From: Chitinophagaceae bacterium
GTDB lineage: Bacteria; Bacteroidota; Bacteroidia; Chitinophagales; UBA10324
NCBI GenBank assembly: GCA_016717285.1
Contig: JADKFU010000005.1
Location: 1,038,501-1,102,500, forward strand
Length of the DNA: 64,000 bases
Reading direction: 5' to 3'
Positions 18,242 through 26,211 of the stretch are shown in pieces. Under the pieces are notes generated by a model. It was not told where the DNA came from and did not search any database. It saw only the letters and a program-made list of their open reading frames with translations. The position numbers were made by a program, and so were the translations under genes. Each line of letters opens with the position of its first letter. Within the stretch, counting starts at the first letter, position 1.

Positions 18242-19371
18242 GTGAAGATTGCAGTCAACACCAGATTTCTACTTAAGAATAAATTAGAAGGCATAGGATG
18301 GTTTACCTATGAATCGCTGAAGCGGATCACGCAGCAACATCCTGAGCATGAGTTTGTGTTTCTCTTTGATCGCCCGTATCCGGAAGAATTTATTTTTTCA
18401 TCCAATGTCACCGCAATGGTAATTTTTCCGCCTGCACGCCATCCGTTTTTATGGTATTGGTGGTTTGAACATGCTGTGCCTGCGGCATTGAAAAAAATAA
18501 AACCGGATCTGTTTCTTTCCACAGACGGTTATTTATCTCTCCATACCAAATTGCCACAGGTTACAGTAATGCATGATCTTGCCTTTGAACATTTCCCTGA
18601 TCATGTACCTGCAATGACCATGCGTTACTACAAGTATTACATGCCACGGTTTGCAAAAAAAGCAAAACGGATTGCAACGGTTTCGGAATATTCAAAGCAG
18701 GATATTGTAAAAATATATGGAGTGGCACCGGAAAAAATTGATGTGGTGTATAATGGGTCCAATGAATTATTCAAGCCATTGAAGAAAGAGGAACAGGAAG
18801 TGGTGAAGCAACAATTTACAGCAGGTGATCCGTATTTTATTTATGCAGGAGCTTTACAACCAAGAAAAAATATCATCAATCTCTTTAAAGCTTTTGATTT
18901 CTTTAAGAAAAGTAATCATTGCAATGTAAAACTGGTGATGGCAGGCAGAAACTGGTCGTATGATGAAGCGATGAAAGTGCATGCTGCTATGCAATTTAAA
19001 GAAGAAGTGATTTTCCCGGCCATTTAACACGGCTTGATTTGTCGAGGTTAATGGGTGCAGCGGAAGCGCTTGTATATGTTTCGCTCTTTGAAGGTTTTGG
19101 AATTCCTATTGTGGAAGCTATGCATTGCGATGTTCCTGTGATCACTTCCAATATTTCTTCCATGCCGGAAGTTGCAGGTGACTCAGGATTGCTGGTAGAT
19201 CCTTATTCGGTTACAGACATTGCTGAAAAGATGGAGCTGATTCTTAAAGATAAGAAATTGTGTATGCAACTGATTGAAAAAGGAAGATTGCAGCGTAAGC
19301 AATTCACCTGGCAACGTACTGCTGACAGATTATGGGAATGTATGATGAAGGCAGTGGAAGAGCGCAGCTAA
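18242..19371 (+). pseudogene. Family 4 glycosyltransferase with one frameshift
   Basis: GT-B fold glycosyltransferase, about 376 residues when repaired. The first frame (GTG start at 18242) gives the acceptor-binding lobe and most of the hinge, including FIYAGALQPRKNI, then ends at 19027. The remainder continues in another frame: LTRLDLSRLMGAAEAL, then the donor-site motif LFEGFGIPIVEA, the EX7E pair typical of GT4. Adding one G to the GG at 19018-19019 gives VIFPGHLTRLDL, which reads as the normal family text. The product would extend a surface polysaccharide on the cytoplasmic face. It stands beside the Wzx/Wzz/Wzy genes but on the other strand. Single-base loss or read error. Confidence 0.85.
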
Positions 19372-19487
19372 GTGCAGGACGAAATAAATTTTGGCAGTGT
19401 TCAACTATTGTAAACTCCTTGCCGTTGCCGGTTGCAAACCATGTCAAAGTTGTCAGTTCAGGATTAACCTGACAATGGTGTTGTCAA

Positions 19488-19706
19488 CTAAAATTCCTTC
19501 TTAAGTATTTCAGCAACCACTGTTTTCAGTTCAGGTAAATCTTTTCTTATGGCCTCCCATACAATGCCGAATTCAATTGCATGGTATTCGTGAAGTATAA
19601 AATTCCTGAATCCTCTCACTTTATGCCATGGATATTTATACTTATTAAGTATTTCATCGTCAACATAAATGATTGCTTCTCCAATTATGCTGAATTGTTC
19701 ATTCAT
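19488..19706 (-). pseudogene. N-terminally truncated HepT-like (DUF86) HEPN protein
   Basis: Residual 72-residue reading (MNEQFSIIGEA...) matches the C-terminal two thirds of HepT-type HEPN toxins. The RX4HXY catalytic motif is intact as RNFILHEY, and the DLPELK segment near the C-terminus is present. Intact family members are about 110 residues and carry a first helix that is missing here. Upstream the sequence is already the coding end of the T9SS cargo gene, which overlaps this reading. No MntA-type nucleotidyltransferase antitoxin gene is adjacent. I read it as a remnant of a HepT/MntA module. A short functional HEPN protein cannot be excluded. A GTG at 19709 could also serve as start. 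Confidence 0.65.
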
Positions 19707-20710
19707 CACTGCACAACTATTTTCCCACTCACCTTTCCTGCATTGTGTTGAACCACGACATCATAATTGCCTGCGGCTAAATCAGAAACATCCAACGTTA
19801 TTTGCTGATTCCCTTTTATCAATACACCAGCATAAATCGTTTTTACAATTCTTCCGGTTATGTCGGAAATAGTTGTGGTAACAGATGAAGTGCGGTTCAA
19901 ATTAAAATGGATGGTGGAGATTGAATTGGAAGGATTAGGATAGATATTCAATGTTGAAATAGCTGCTGTTGTTTCATGAATGCCGGTAATTTCATTTTGC
20001 GTAACCAGTATATCATCCACACTCAACAGGTTATCGTCTTTTGATCCATGTACAATAGCGATGTATATTTTCTGGCCAACATAAGCGGCCAGACTCACGG
20101 ATTGTGGCTGCAATACCCCAACGAAGCGTGCTGAATCATTGTGGTATTCCGTATAAGTTCCATCCTCGCCATGCACCCATCCAGACGAGAAAGTATAATG
20201 GCTGAATCCACTATCCACATCCAAAGCTCCCACAGAAAGATATTCTGCTGCTTTGAAGAGTGTATCGGTAAAACATTCTTCCACATTACAATCGGTTGAA
20301 ACCACCACATAATAGCCATCGAGGTAACGCGGTGTTTGATAGGGAGCGGATTTCCAACTCAGTTGTGCGCTGGCATCTTCTATGTTTAAGGGTGGGAGAA
20401 TCAGGTAGTTCGCAACTAAATTGGCAGGGGAAGTCCAGGAGTTGCTGGCAAACACCAGTGTTGAAGTATCAATATCTGCAAATCCAAACGTCCAGAACCA
20501 CTCACCGGGTCGTCCGGTGCCGCTGCCATCATTGAATCCATCCTGGTCGTAATTCACCCAGGTTTCATCATCGCCATTCGGGAATGTGGGTTCGATGTAA
20601 GTTGTGGGATCATTTTCAAAATTTTCAAATACAAGTGTGTCTATTTGGCCAAATACAAGTTGTTGAAAACATAAAAGAAAAATGGCGAGGATGGTGTAGC
20701 GTTTTTTCAT
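19706..20710 (-). CDS. Secreted protein with choice-of-anchor J fold and T9SS sorting domain
   Basis: 334 residues with a Sec signal peptide (MKKRYTILAIFLLCF..., cleaved near FGQ). An N-terminal beta-sandwich of the choice-of-anchor J/MAM-like type runs to about residue 240, with NYLILPPLNI and a long run of aromatic beta strands. The last ~80 residues form a type A T9SS C-terminal domain: LNIYPNPSNS, then DITGRIVKT and a closing GKIVVQ. It should be exported across the outer membrane and processed by the PorU/PorV machinery encoded near 51.6-57.7 kb. No catalytic motif was recognised. The stop codon overlaps the HepT remnant downstream. Confidence 0.85.
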   Translation of the reverse strand: MKKRYTILAIFLLCFQQLVFGQIDTLVFENFENDPTTYIEPTFPNGDDETWVNYDQDGFNDGSGTGRPGEWFWTFGFADIDTSTLVFASNSWTSPANLVANYLILPPLNIEDASAQLSWKSAPYQTPRYLDGYYVVVSTDCNVEECFTDTLFKAAEYLSVGALDVDSGFSHYTFSSGWVHGEDGTYTEYHNDSARFVGVLQPQSVSLAAYVGQKIYIAIVHGSKDDNLLSVDDILVTQNEITGIHETTAAISTLNIYPNPSNSISTIHFNLNRTSSVTTTISDITGRIVKTIYAGVLIKGNQQITLDVSDLAAGNYDVVVQHNAGKVSGKIVVQ

Positions 20711-20788
20711 GGGTGTATTTTAATTGTATAAAAATCCGTATTCAAATTATAAAATGCAAATCATTGGGCTACTATTATGGATCGGCGC

Positions 20789-20812
20789 AGAGACGCAATG
20801 CATTGCGTCTCT
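20789..20812. repeat. Perfect 24-bp palindrome, possible terminator or REP
   Basis: AGAGACGCAATG followed by its exact reverse complement CATTGCGTCTCT. It lies between two minus-strand genes, 17 bases past the stop of the PLP enzyme gene and about 80 bases before the cargo gene. It can fold into a 12-bp hairpin without a T-tract on the transcribed strand. Similar GAGACGCAATGC-type palindromes are familiar intergenic repeats in Bacteroidota genomes. Confidence 0.7.
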
Positions 20813-20828
20813 ACGGGTGGTCATTTAA

Positions 20829-21968
20829 TCATCCGATGGCCTGTTGAATATCTTCCATCAGGTCATCAATATCTTCCACACCTACACTGAGGCGGATTAA
20901 AGAATCAACCAATCCATTTTTCTCCCGCTCTTCTTTAGGAATAGAAGCATGCGTCATCGAAGCAGGATGACCGATGAGCGATTCCACACCGCCCAATGAT
21001 TCTGCAAGCGAGAATAATTTTGTTCCGGAAAGCACCTTGATGGCATCTTCCATTTTATTTCCTTTTAACGTAAAGGAAATCATGCCGCCAAATCCGCGCA
21101 TTTGCTTTTTTGCAATCTCATGATTCGGATGGCTTGTTAATCCGGGAAAAAGTACCGTCTGCACCTTAGAATGGTCCGATAAAAATGCTGCCATCTTCAA
21201 TGCATTTTCGCAATGACGTGCCATTCGCAGATGAAGTGTCTTGATACCGCGCAATACCAAAAAGCAATCCTGTGGTCCGGGCACACCGCCACAGGCATTT
21301 TGCAAAAATTTCAAACGCTCATGCAATTCTTCATCCTTAGTAACAATAGCACCCATCACCACATCACTATGTCCGGATATATATTTTGTAACCGAATGCA
21401 AAACCAGATCTGCACCGAGATCCAATGGATTTTGCAGGTATGGGGAAGCGAAAGTATTGTCAACACATACCAATGCGCCCACGCTTTTTGCCGCAGCAAC
21501 AGCGGCGGCAATATCAATAATGTTCATCATCGGGTTGGTTGGAGTTTCCAGCCACAATAATTTAGTATGGGGTGTTATGTGTTTTTCAATCGTACCGGAT
21601 TCATGCATGGGAATGAATTTAAATTTCACGCCATACCGTTCAAACACTTTTGTGAAAATGCGATAGGATCCACCATACAGATCGTTGGTGGAAAGCACTT
21701 CATCGCCGGGATTCAGCAATTTGATGACTGCATCAGTTGCAGCCATGCCACTGGAAAAGCACAATCCAAATTTGCCGTTTTCCAATGCGGCGAGATTATT
21801 CTGCAACACATTACGTGTTGGATTTTGAGTACGTGCGTATTCATAACCTTTGTGATCACCCGGCGCTTCCTGCACATACGTGGAGGTTTGATAAATAGGC
21901 GTCATGATAGCTCCTGTAGTTGGATCGGGTTCAATGCCGGCATGCAGTACTTTGGTGGCGAATTTCAT
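20829..21968 (-). CDS. Cystathionine gamma-synthase/lyase-type PLP enzyme
   Basis: 379-residue PLP-dependent enzyme of the Cys/Met metabolism class, full length for the family. The PLP-binding lysine is in SVTKYISGHSD (about residue 197). The phosphate-binding loop SSGMAA, the cofactor Asp in VDNTF and the C-terminal SLGGVESLIGHPASMTH block are all present. It would perform gamma-replacement or elimination between O-acyl-homoserine/cystathionine and cysteine or homocysteine in the cytoplasm. Synthase and lyase members are too similar to separate here. Single gene, flanked by a palindrome and the divergent Uma2 gene. Confidence 0.9.
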   Translation of the reverse strand: MKFATKVLHAGIEPDPTTGAIMTPIYQTSTYVQEAPGDHKGYEYARTQNPTRNVLQNNLAALENGKFGLCFSSGMAATDAVIKLLNPGDEVLSTNDLYGGSYRIFTKVFERYGVKFKFIPMHESGTIEKHITPHTKLLWLETPTNPMMNIIDIAAAVAAAKSVGALVCVDNTFASPYLQNPLDLGADLVLHSVTKYISGHSDVVMGAIVTKDEELHERLKFLQNACGGVPGPQDCFLVLRGIKTLHLRMARHCENALKMAAFLSDHSKVQTVLFPGLTSHPNHEIAKKQMRGFGGMISFTLKGNKMEDAIKVLSGTKLFSLAESLGGVESLIGHPASMTHASIPKEEREKNGLVDSLIRLSVGVEDIDDLMEDIQQAIG

Positions 21969-22200
21969 GTAAGGAAAAATTTAAGTGCGCAAGTTAAAGG
22001 ATTTTAAACCGCGTTGTGCAGTGGATTTGAAATAGTAATCTGCACTTTCCGGATTGCATCCTGCAGCTTGGTTACGAGGTACGAACTTCAATCAATCAGA
22101 AATATTAAGAAGGTAGACCCGGCACTTAGCATTTTCTGCTGCTTTTAGAATGTTGTAAAAGGCAGCATAAATGTTTAAAAAGGTAACTTTAGGTTTCAGT

Positions 22201-22731
22201 ATGGAAACAGAAGTAAAAAGGAAAATAGTAACATCGGAAGAATATGAAAAACTTCCGGAAGGATCGCCCTATCAACTTATTAATGGAGAACTTATCATGT
22301 CGCCGGCCCCAAAGGATAATCACCAGGCAATTCTTATCGAATTAGCAGCAGGTATTTTTTTGCATGTAAAGGAAAAATTGTTGGGTAGTATTCGTACCGC
22401 TCCTTATGATGTTCATTTTGATGAAGAAAATATTTTTCAACCGGATATTATTTTTCTATCCAATGAAAACCTGAAAAATGTGCTTGATGACGGATATTTT
22501 CATGGTGTTCCGGAACTGGTAATAGAAATACTGTCAACCGGAACTGCGAATTATGATTTAACAAAGAAGATGCACGTTTACGAGCATTTTGGCGTAAGGG
22601 AATATTTTGTTATTCATCCTGTTGACAAAGAGGTTCATTGTTACCGGTTACAGGAACACAAATTTAAGGAAGCGTATATTGAATCAGGAATTATAAGGTC
22701 TGAAGTACTTCAGGCGGAATTTGTTTTTTAA
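22201..22731 (+). CDS. Uma2-family (DUF820) PD-(D/E)XK nuclease-like protein
   Basis: 176 residues from the ATG at 22201; an in-frame ATG ten codons upstream (22171) is possible. The fold signature of Uma2 is present: SEEYEKLPEG near the start, the acidic QPDIIFLS strand, and PELVIEILS with the catalytic Glu, then a basic TKKMHVYEHFGVREYFVI segment. Uma2 proteins are abundant single-gene restriction-endonuclease-like proteins whose biological targets are mostly unknown. No toxin, methylase or mobile gene accompanies it here. Confidence 0.85.
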   Translation: METEVKRKIVTSEEYEKLPEGSPYQLINGELIMSPAPKDNHQAILIELAAGIFLHVKEKLLGSIRTAPYDVHFDEENIFQPDIIFLSNENLKNVLDDGYFHGVPELVIEILSTGTANYDLTKKMHVYEHFGVREYFVIHPVDKEVHCYRLQEHKFKEAYIESGIIRSEVLQAEFVF

Positions 22732-22796
22732 GTCCTTCGGCTACTCTGCTATTAAATCAGGATTTTCATTTGAAAAATCAAACTTGATGTGAATCA

Positions 22797-23513
22797 TCAT
22801 TGCCTGATAAACTGAAAGTACTTGCTCTTCATGTAAAGAACAATATCATATTCCAATCCTGTTTTCAGCATGTATTCAGGAATATCACAATAATCAAGGA
22901 ACGAACTGATTTCGTCCGGTTTCAGTGGGATCACATCATTGTCAATATATTTCTGTAAAATTTCCCGTTGCAATTCCCGCTGGTGTACTTTATTCATCAG
23001 CTCCGCATAGCCACGTTTGTCTTTTTCACGGTTGCTGAATTGCTGATAAAGAGCAGTGAACGGACTCTGCAAAACCTGGTAACCGTGCAGTTCATAATCT
23101 TTTTTATTGTAACCAAGACGCAAGGCATCGCGATGAATGAGTTCAAATTCGCGGTTTGACTGAACTTCAATGTTTGGGAGTTCAATCTGAATCTTGTTGA
23201 GGAAGATCGTGATCAGGTATTTCTCTTTACTAAGAGAATCTCTGAATGAAATTGTTTTCGAAGAATAACCTGTGGCAACAACAAAAATAGAATCTTCCGG
23301 AGCAGTGGTTAATCTGAAGTAGCCGGCGTTATCACTGAAAAAGCGTTCCTGCGTACGTTTGTTGATGAGTTGCAGATTGATAATGGGGCGTTTGCTGATC
23401 GAATCAATTCCCCATCCTGAAACCTGAATTGTTTTGTCCTGTGCGCATGCGTTGTGCTGAACACAGATGGCTGAAACGATAAGTATAAAAAGAGTGAGCT
23501 TCCTTTTGATCAA
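22797..23513 (-). CDS. Secreted protein with carboxypeptidase-like regulatory domain
   Basis: 238 residues. A signal peptide (MIKRKLTLFILIVSAIC..., cleavage near ACAQ) is followed by a CarboxypepD_reg-like/CNA-B-type beta-sandwich (about 30-120) with the usual KRPIINLQL...DNAGYFRL pattern. After that comes a helical, charged C-terminal region with no recognised domain. There is no T9SS sorting tail and no barrel, so it should be periplasmic or outer-membrane associated. The same layout is common in small Bacteroidota envelope proteins of unknown role. Monocistronic. Confidence 0.75.
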   Translation of the reverse strand: MIKRKLTLFILIVSAICVQHNACAQDKTIQVSGWGIDSISKRPIINLQLINKRTQERFFSDNAGYFRLTTAPEDSIFVVATGYSSKTISFRDSLSKEKYLITIFLNKIQIELPNIEVQSNREFELIHRDALRLGYNKKDYELHGYQVLQSPFTALYQQFSNREKDKRGYAELMNKVHQRELQREILQKYIDNDVIPLKPDEISSFLDYCDIPEYMLKTGLEYDIVLYMKSKYFQFIRQ

Positions 23514-23705
23514 GATAAAAGTGCATTGGTTGTTATAAACCGAAATAAACGAAAATTATAATAGGGAAGTCTGCTGATAAAAAATTGCATTTGATTTTAG
23601 CTGGATTTAGTTTTAGGAATTTTTAAAATATTGTGTTGAAACATGGTTGTCTTTTCATTTTTTGTAACACGCCAAATTCATTCATTCATTTTACATTTCA
23701 CGATA

Positions 23706-23872
23706 ATGTCGCTCCTACGGAGCTTTCGGAATTTTGATGATACGATTTCTACCATAATGCCGCTCCTACGGAGCTTTCGGAATTTTGATGATACGATTTC
23801 TACCATAATGTCGCTCCTACGGAGCTTTCGGAATTTTGATGATCGATTTCTACCATAATGCCGCTCCTACAG
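23706..23872 (+). repeat. 51-bp tandem repeat, three units plus partial
   Basis: Units start at 23706, 23757 and 23808 and a partial at 23858. Each carries the small hairpin GCTCCTACGGAGC followed by TTTCGGAATTTTGATGA. The third unit is one base short. The 51-base period is a multiple of three, so an open frame encodes repeated SLLRSFRNFDDTIS. Nothing supports translation. Non-coding intergenic repeat. Confidence 0.9.
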
Positions 23873-23919
23873 AGACACTGACCACTGACCAATTACTAAT
23901 GACCTATGACCAAGGACCG

Positions 23920-23954
23920 GACTAAGGACTAAGGACTAAGGACTAACGACTTAC
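23920..23954 (+). repeat. GACTAAG heptamer array (about five units)
   Basis: GACTAAG x3, GACTAAC, GACTTAC in uninterrupted 7-base steps, ending 13 bases past the 3' end of the C1 peptidase gene. The same heptamer forms arrays at 35357-35398 and 59321-59383. Confidence 0.85.
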
Positions 23955-23967
23955 GACTCTCTCCTCA

Positions 23968-25518
23968 CTACCTCTTATCCACCTCAATCACCATCGCCAC
24001 AGCCCCATCTTTCACATTGTTCAAAGTAAAACTGATATTCTCTCCGGGATTGAAACTTACCGATTGCAGCAACTGATTTCCCAAAGCTTTTTTTACTTTT
24101 TCTTCATACGATCCCGATTGCTGACTGATGGCAGTATTCAATTGTTTGTAATCGATAGGTTTTTTAGTAACCACGATGGCCATAAAATCTTTGCTGCCTG
24201 CTTCATCTGCCTGCATCGAGAAATCTTTTGGAAACAAACGTGTGCCGGTGATGCCGCAATAAGGAGAATGCTTAGGTGTGTAAGGAAATAATACATAGCT
24301 GGAATTATCCGTCTCTTGTCCGAAGAGATACGTATAACATTCCAAGGTATTCGTAACCTGGATTTTAAACTTCGTGCCTTTCGCAATAGGTTTTGAAGTG
24401 TTGAATAGGATACCACCATTATTTCTTAGTGGAATATTTTTCTGTGTGGCATTGTCTATCAATCCAAACTGCACCGACAAATTATTCGAAAGTGGTTTAT
24501 CAGCGTTGCCCATTGGATAAACGCCGTATGCTTCCTTGGTAAAATAAGCGAAGTCCTTATAACGAATCCAGGCAAGACCGTTTTGTCCCCATTCAGTTCC
24601 CCAACTGTTCATGAGTTGGAAAGCGCCTTCATTGCCATATTTAAAATCATCATAACCCACTATGCACATGCAATGACCGCCAAAATTCATCATGTTGTAA
24701 TCATTGGAAGAAGGCACCCACACTTCCTGTCCCATCATAGGTTGCATAAAACTTCCGCCCACCATCATGCCTACTACTACAGGAGCACCTTGTGCAAGGT
24801 TTTGCTTGATGGCCAGCATGTCCACTTCCTGGTTGTCACCACTTTTTGTAAGCCGGTTATAGCCGGTCATTTTAAATTGTGTTGCCGCTTGTTTTTGAGC
24901 GGAAGAAGGTTGGTTGGAACAGCTCTGTTCATTGTATGGAAACTGTGAAAGCGGAAGCACACCTTGTCCCTGCATTACATCCATGGCCTTTTCAATGTAA
25001 GAACCCTGGCAGCCATCGAGAGAGATTTGATTATACAAATACGAAGGACTGAACGCAACCTGGTTAGGATTCTGACCTGTGCGTTGCGCCTCGAGAATGG
25101 TACGTGCTGCATATGCATTTCCCCAACCTACACAGGAACCTTGTTCACCCTGGTTCAATCTTTTAGGGCAGTATTTTTCCAGCGTAACTCTTTCGGGCAA
25201 AGGATTCTTAACATTATCTGCCAATGGTTCAAATACTTCCGTTTTATCATACAAGGCAGGATCAAATTCAGCGCCTGTTGAAAGATATTGTGAAGCAGTG
25301 TTTGTGCCCGGAGAAAAATTTCCACCCAAAAAATAATACGCTGCTCCGGCGATTATCAGCAATACAATGCCTGTCTTTGGATTTTTCCTGAACAATCCGA
25401 TCAACATCGGAAGAAAGGCGAGGATGGAAAAACCGCCGCCACCACCCGGACGTCGCCCGCCACCGGGATAATTATCTCTTTGTTGAGGGTTGTCGTCTCC
25501 GACCATTCTGATTGGCAT
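23968..25518 (-). CDS. Membrane-anchored C1 (papain-type) peptidase with DUF4384-like tail
   Basis: 516 residues. The N-terminus is Gly/Arg/Pro-rich (about 10-30), then two hydrophobic stretches (about 30-45 and 50-68) that probably anchor it. A C1A peptidase domain follows: nucleophile Cys in EQGSCVGWGNAY (about 129), catalytic His in GGHCMCIVGYDD (about 282), Asn in MNSWGTEWG (about 302). The C-terminal part (about 350-516) resembles DUF4384, a domain often found C-terminal to caspase-like or C1 peptidases in bacteria. All three catalytic residues are present. No pro-peptide of the usual ERFNIN type was noticed. Substrate unknown. An array of low-complexity repeats lies directly ahead of the start. 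Confidence 0.8.
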   Translation of the reverse strand: MPIRMVGDDNPQQRDNYPGGGRRPGGGGGFSILAFLPMLIGLFRKNPKTGIVLLIIAGAAYYFLGGNFSPGTNTASQYLSTGAEFDPALYDKTEVFEPLADNVKNPLPERVTLEKYCPKRLNQGEQGSCVGWGNAYAARTILEAQRTGQNPNQVAFSPSYLYNQISLDGCQGSYIEKAMDVMQGQGVLPLSQFPYNEQSCSNQPSSAQKQAATQFKMTGYNRLTKSGDNQEVDMLAIKQNLAQGAPVVVGMMVGGSFMQPMMGQEVWVPSSNDYNMMNFGGHCMCIVGYDDFKYGNEGAFQLMNSWGTEWGQNGLAWIRYKDFAYFTKEAYGVYPMGNADKPLSNNLSVQFGLIDNATQKNIPLRNNGGILFNTSKPIAKGTKFKIQVTNTLECYTYLFGQETDNSSYVLFPYTPKHSPYCGITGTRLFPKDFSMQADEAGSKDFMAIVVTKKPIDYKQLNTAISQQSGSYEEKVKKALGNQLLQSVSFNPGENISFTLNNVKDGAVAMVIEVDKR

Positions 25519-25740
25519 AGGTGAGGGAAGGGGTTGAAAAGTTTGAAATGTTTAAGGGTTTGAGAGGGTTTAAGAGTTTGAAGGGTTTAAGAGTTTGAAG
25601 GGTCTGAAATGTTTAGTGGTTGGTAGTGGTTGAAGTTTTTAAGTCCTATAAGTTTGAGTTATTTGAATCTTTCTCAGTAGGAAAATTATGGCTAATTGAA
25701 GATAATCCAAAAAATATAAAGTTAAAAGTCCGTAATTCTA
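25519..25740. repeat. Low-complexity leader of the C1 peptidase gene with 17-bp repeats
   Basis: G/T/A-rich tract ahead of the peptidase start. GGGTTTAAGAGTTTGAA occurs as an exact 17-bp direct repeat at 25566-25582 and 25583-25599, with further degenerate copies (GGGTTTGAGAG, GGGTCTGAAATG). Related words (CCCTTAAACTCTTCA, CATTTCAAACCC) precede the start codons at 35436 and 59410 when read in the gene's direction. Confidence 0.7.
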
Positions 25741-25870
25741 AGAATCTGTTTTGAAATCAATTAATTTTTTTACAATGCTCTTTGGTTCGGCTTTGCCAGA
25801 AGCGCACCCTGAGCGCAGCCGAAGGGTAAGCGATGTAACAATTATATTTATTGATTTCAAAACAACTTCT
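25741..25870 (-). repeat. MITE copy 3, 130 bp
   Basis: Differs from the copy at 11872-12001 at one base in 130. Terminal inverted repeats AGAATCTGTTTTGAAATC / GATTTCAAAACAACTTCT are intact. Both this and copy 2 are preceded by TTCTA, so the element or its target may extend by these bases. It ends six bases before the stop of the HELIH protein gene. Confidence 0.9.
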
Positions 25871-25876
25871 TAACTC

Positions 25877-26203
25877 TCAAAAGTATTTTACAAAAGCAAA
25901 CCACTTCCTCTTTTTCAAATAATTCAAGTCATGATCATTTGCGTACGCCTCTCTTTCGAAAATGATATTGCGGTAAGCCGAATAATGGTCCGGATATTTG
26001 AAGCGATTGATAAGATAATGTAACAGGTACAAAAAGTAAAATGGAAGAATCAAAAGTTCCAACTGCTGCCGGAGATGAATCAGCTCATGGTTGAGTATGA
26101 TTGAATCATTTACTAAGTAGCTATCGCGGAAAAGGATAAATGGAAACAATGCCATGCCGCGGACATGTAATTTTTTTACAATGATGATGAATGGATATTT
26201 CAA
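25877..26203 (-). CDS. Small HELIH-motif protein (M56-like peptidase fragment family)
   Basis: 108 residues. A zinc-peptidase-type HEXXH motif appears as NHELIHLRQQ (about 39-48), followed by a hydrophobic helix pair and a conserved FEREAYAND segment (about 84-92) whose Glu could be the third metal ligand. This arrangement resembles the core of BlaR1/M56-like membrane peptidases in miniature. Related short proteins recur in Bacteroidota, as far as I recall. It starts eight bases after the DUF1015 stop and is the last gene of the serC-to-DUF1015 operon. Activity is inferred only from the motif. Confidence 0.65.
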   Translation of the reverse strand: MKYPFIIIVKKLHVRGMALFPFILFRDSYLVNDSIILNHELIHLRQQLELLILPFYFLYLLHYLINRFKYPDHYSAYRNIIFEREAYANDHDLNYLKKRKWFAFVKYF

Positions 26204-26211
26204 CCTGCCGT

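Noticed and set aside
23643..23858. 71-codon protein encoded by the 51-bp tandem repeat
   Set aside because: One unit is a base short, the region is intergenic and the translation is only the repeat.
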